Origin: Nemertoderma westbladi
Lineage: Eukaryota; Xenacoelomorpha; Nemertodermatida; Nemertodermatidae
NCBI GenBank assembly: GCA_032718475.1
Contig: JAUCBJ010007439.1
Coordinates: forward strand, 1 to 27,733
Length of the DNA stretch: 27,733 nt
Reading direction: 5' to 3'
Part shown: positions 27,540 to 27,733 of the stretch, one piece after another
How the letters are laid out: the number at the start of each line of letters is the position of its first letter
Numbering within the stretch: the stretch's first letter is position 1
Position numbers and translations under genes: made by a program
Notes under the pieces: generated by a model
The model's input: only the letters and a program-made list of their open reading frames with translations
Database searches by the model: none
What the model was told of the DNA's origin: nothing

Positions 27540-27733
27540 GAAGCGATTTAACTCGACTCAGTCAAGTCCAGACAGCACGTCTCCTTGGACATCCATTTGG
27601 TGGATCTGACTAAATGTCGGCTCGCTTTCATTTTTATTATTGACAGATTGTTAACTTACCTGGAGCTGAGTCGGGCCTTTCAGTTGTAGTAAAGACCACC
27701 CACTGAGGCATTGATACAGCACAGGCTAAATAC

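Overview
The window looks like nuclear DNA of an invertebrate animal. It is AT-rich and gene-poor, packed with eukaryotic transposons, satellites and foldback repeats, and has no bacterial operon structure. Frequent TAGGCCTA-type and TACTGTA-type words, a RAG1-like transposon and an ADAL orthologue fit a marine deuterostome such as an echinoderm. That placement is a guess, not a demonstration.

Only two host-type protein genes are open and intact, and both are single-exon here. One is an 810-residue TPR-array protein on the minus strand (11941-14373). Its N-terminal half carries a duplicated Cys/His module that I do not recognise. The other is ADAL, N6-methyl-AMP deaminase, on the plus strand (ATG at 23585, stop at 24688), with all expected metal and catalytic residues.

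The remaining coding sequence is mobile. At 5016-9760 lies a decayed DNA transposon. It has CACAGTG-headed 14-bp inverted termini and a 5-bp duplication (CTCTG), and it encodes a broken transposase (minus strand, 8587-6529). That protein retains the RAG1/Transib signature: three acidic active-site positions plus Cys2/His2 zinc ligands. The two ends also show weak nonamer-like blocks at 22 and 12 bp spacing, reminiscent of a 23/12 RSS pair. Its left third holds a 154-bp satellite and a 92-bp repeat. At 15163-18925 is a structurally complete non-LTR retrotransposon with an intact endonuclease-reverse transcriptase ORF, a TAG-repeat tail and an 11-bp target duplication. At 22194-23448 is a 1255-bp foldback element with a 10-bp duplication. 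It ends 136 bp before the ADAL start codon and brings nine CACGTG boxes.

Layout: 1-2240 holds SINE-like pieces, a 64-bp minisatellite, a G22 run and a 10-bp AT minisatellite. 2243-3660 holds two decayed coding relics. 3880-5015 holds dispersed repeat copies. 5016-9760 is the RAG1-like element. 9766-11940 is intergenic with a CpG-rich 15-bp motif array. 11941-14712 is the TPR gene and a palindrome array upstream of it. 15163-18925 is the LINE. 18937-22193 is intergenic with two hairpin elements. 22194-24700 is the foldback element and ADAL. 24700-27733 is intergenic with small palindromes. I see no CRISPR array, rRNA or complete tRNA gene.
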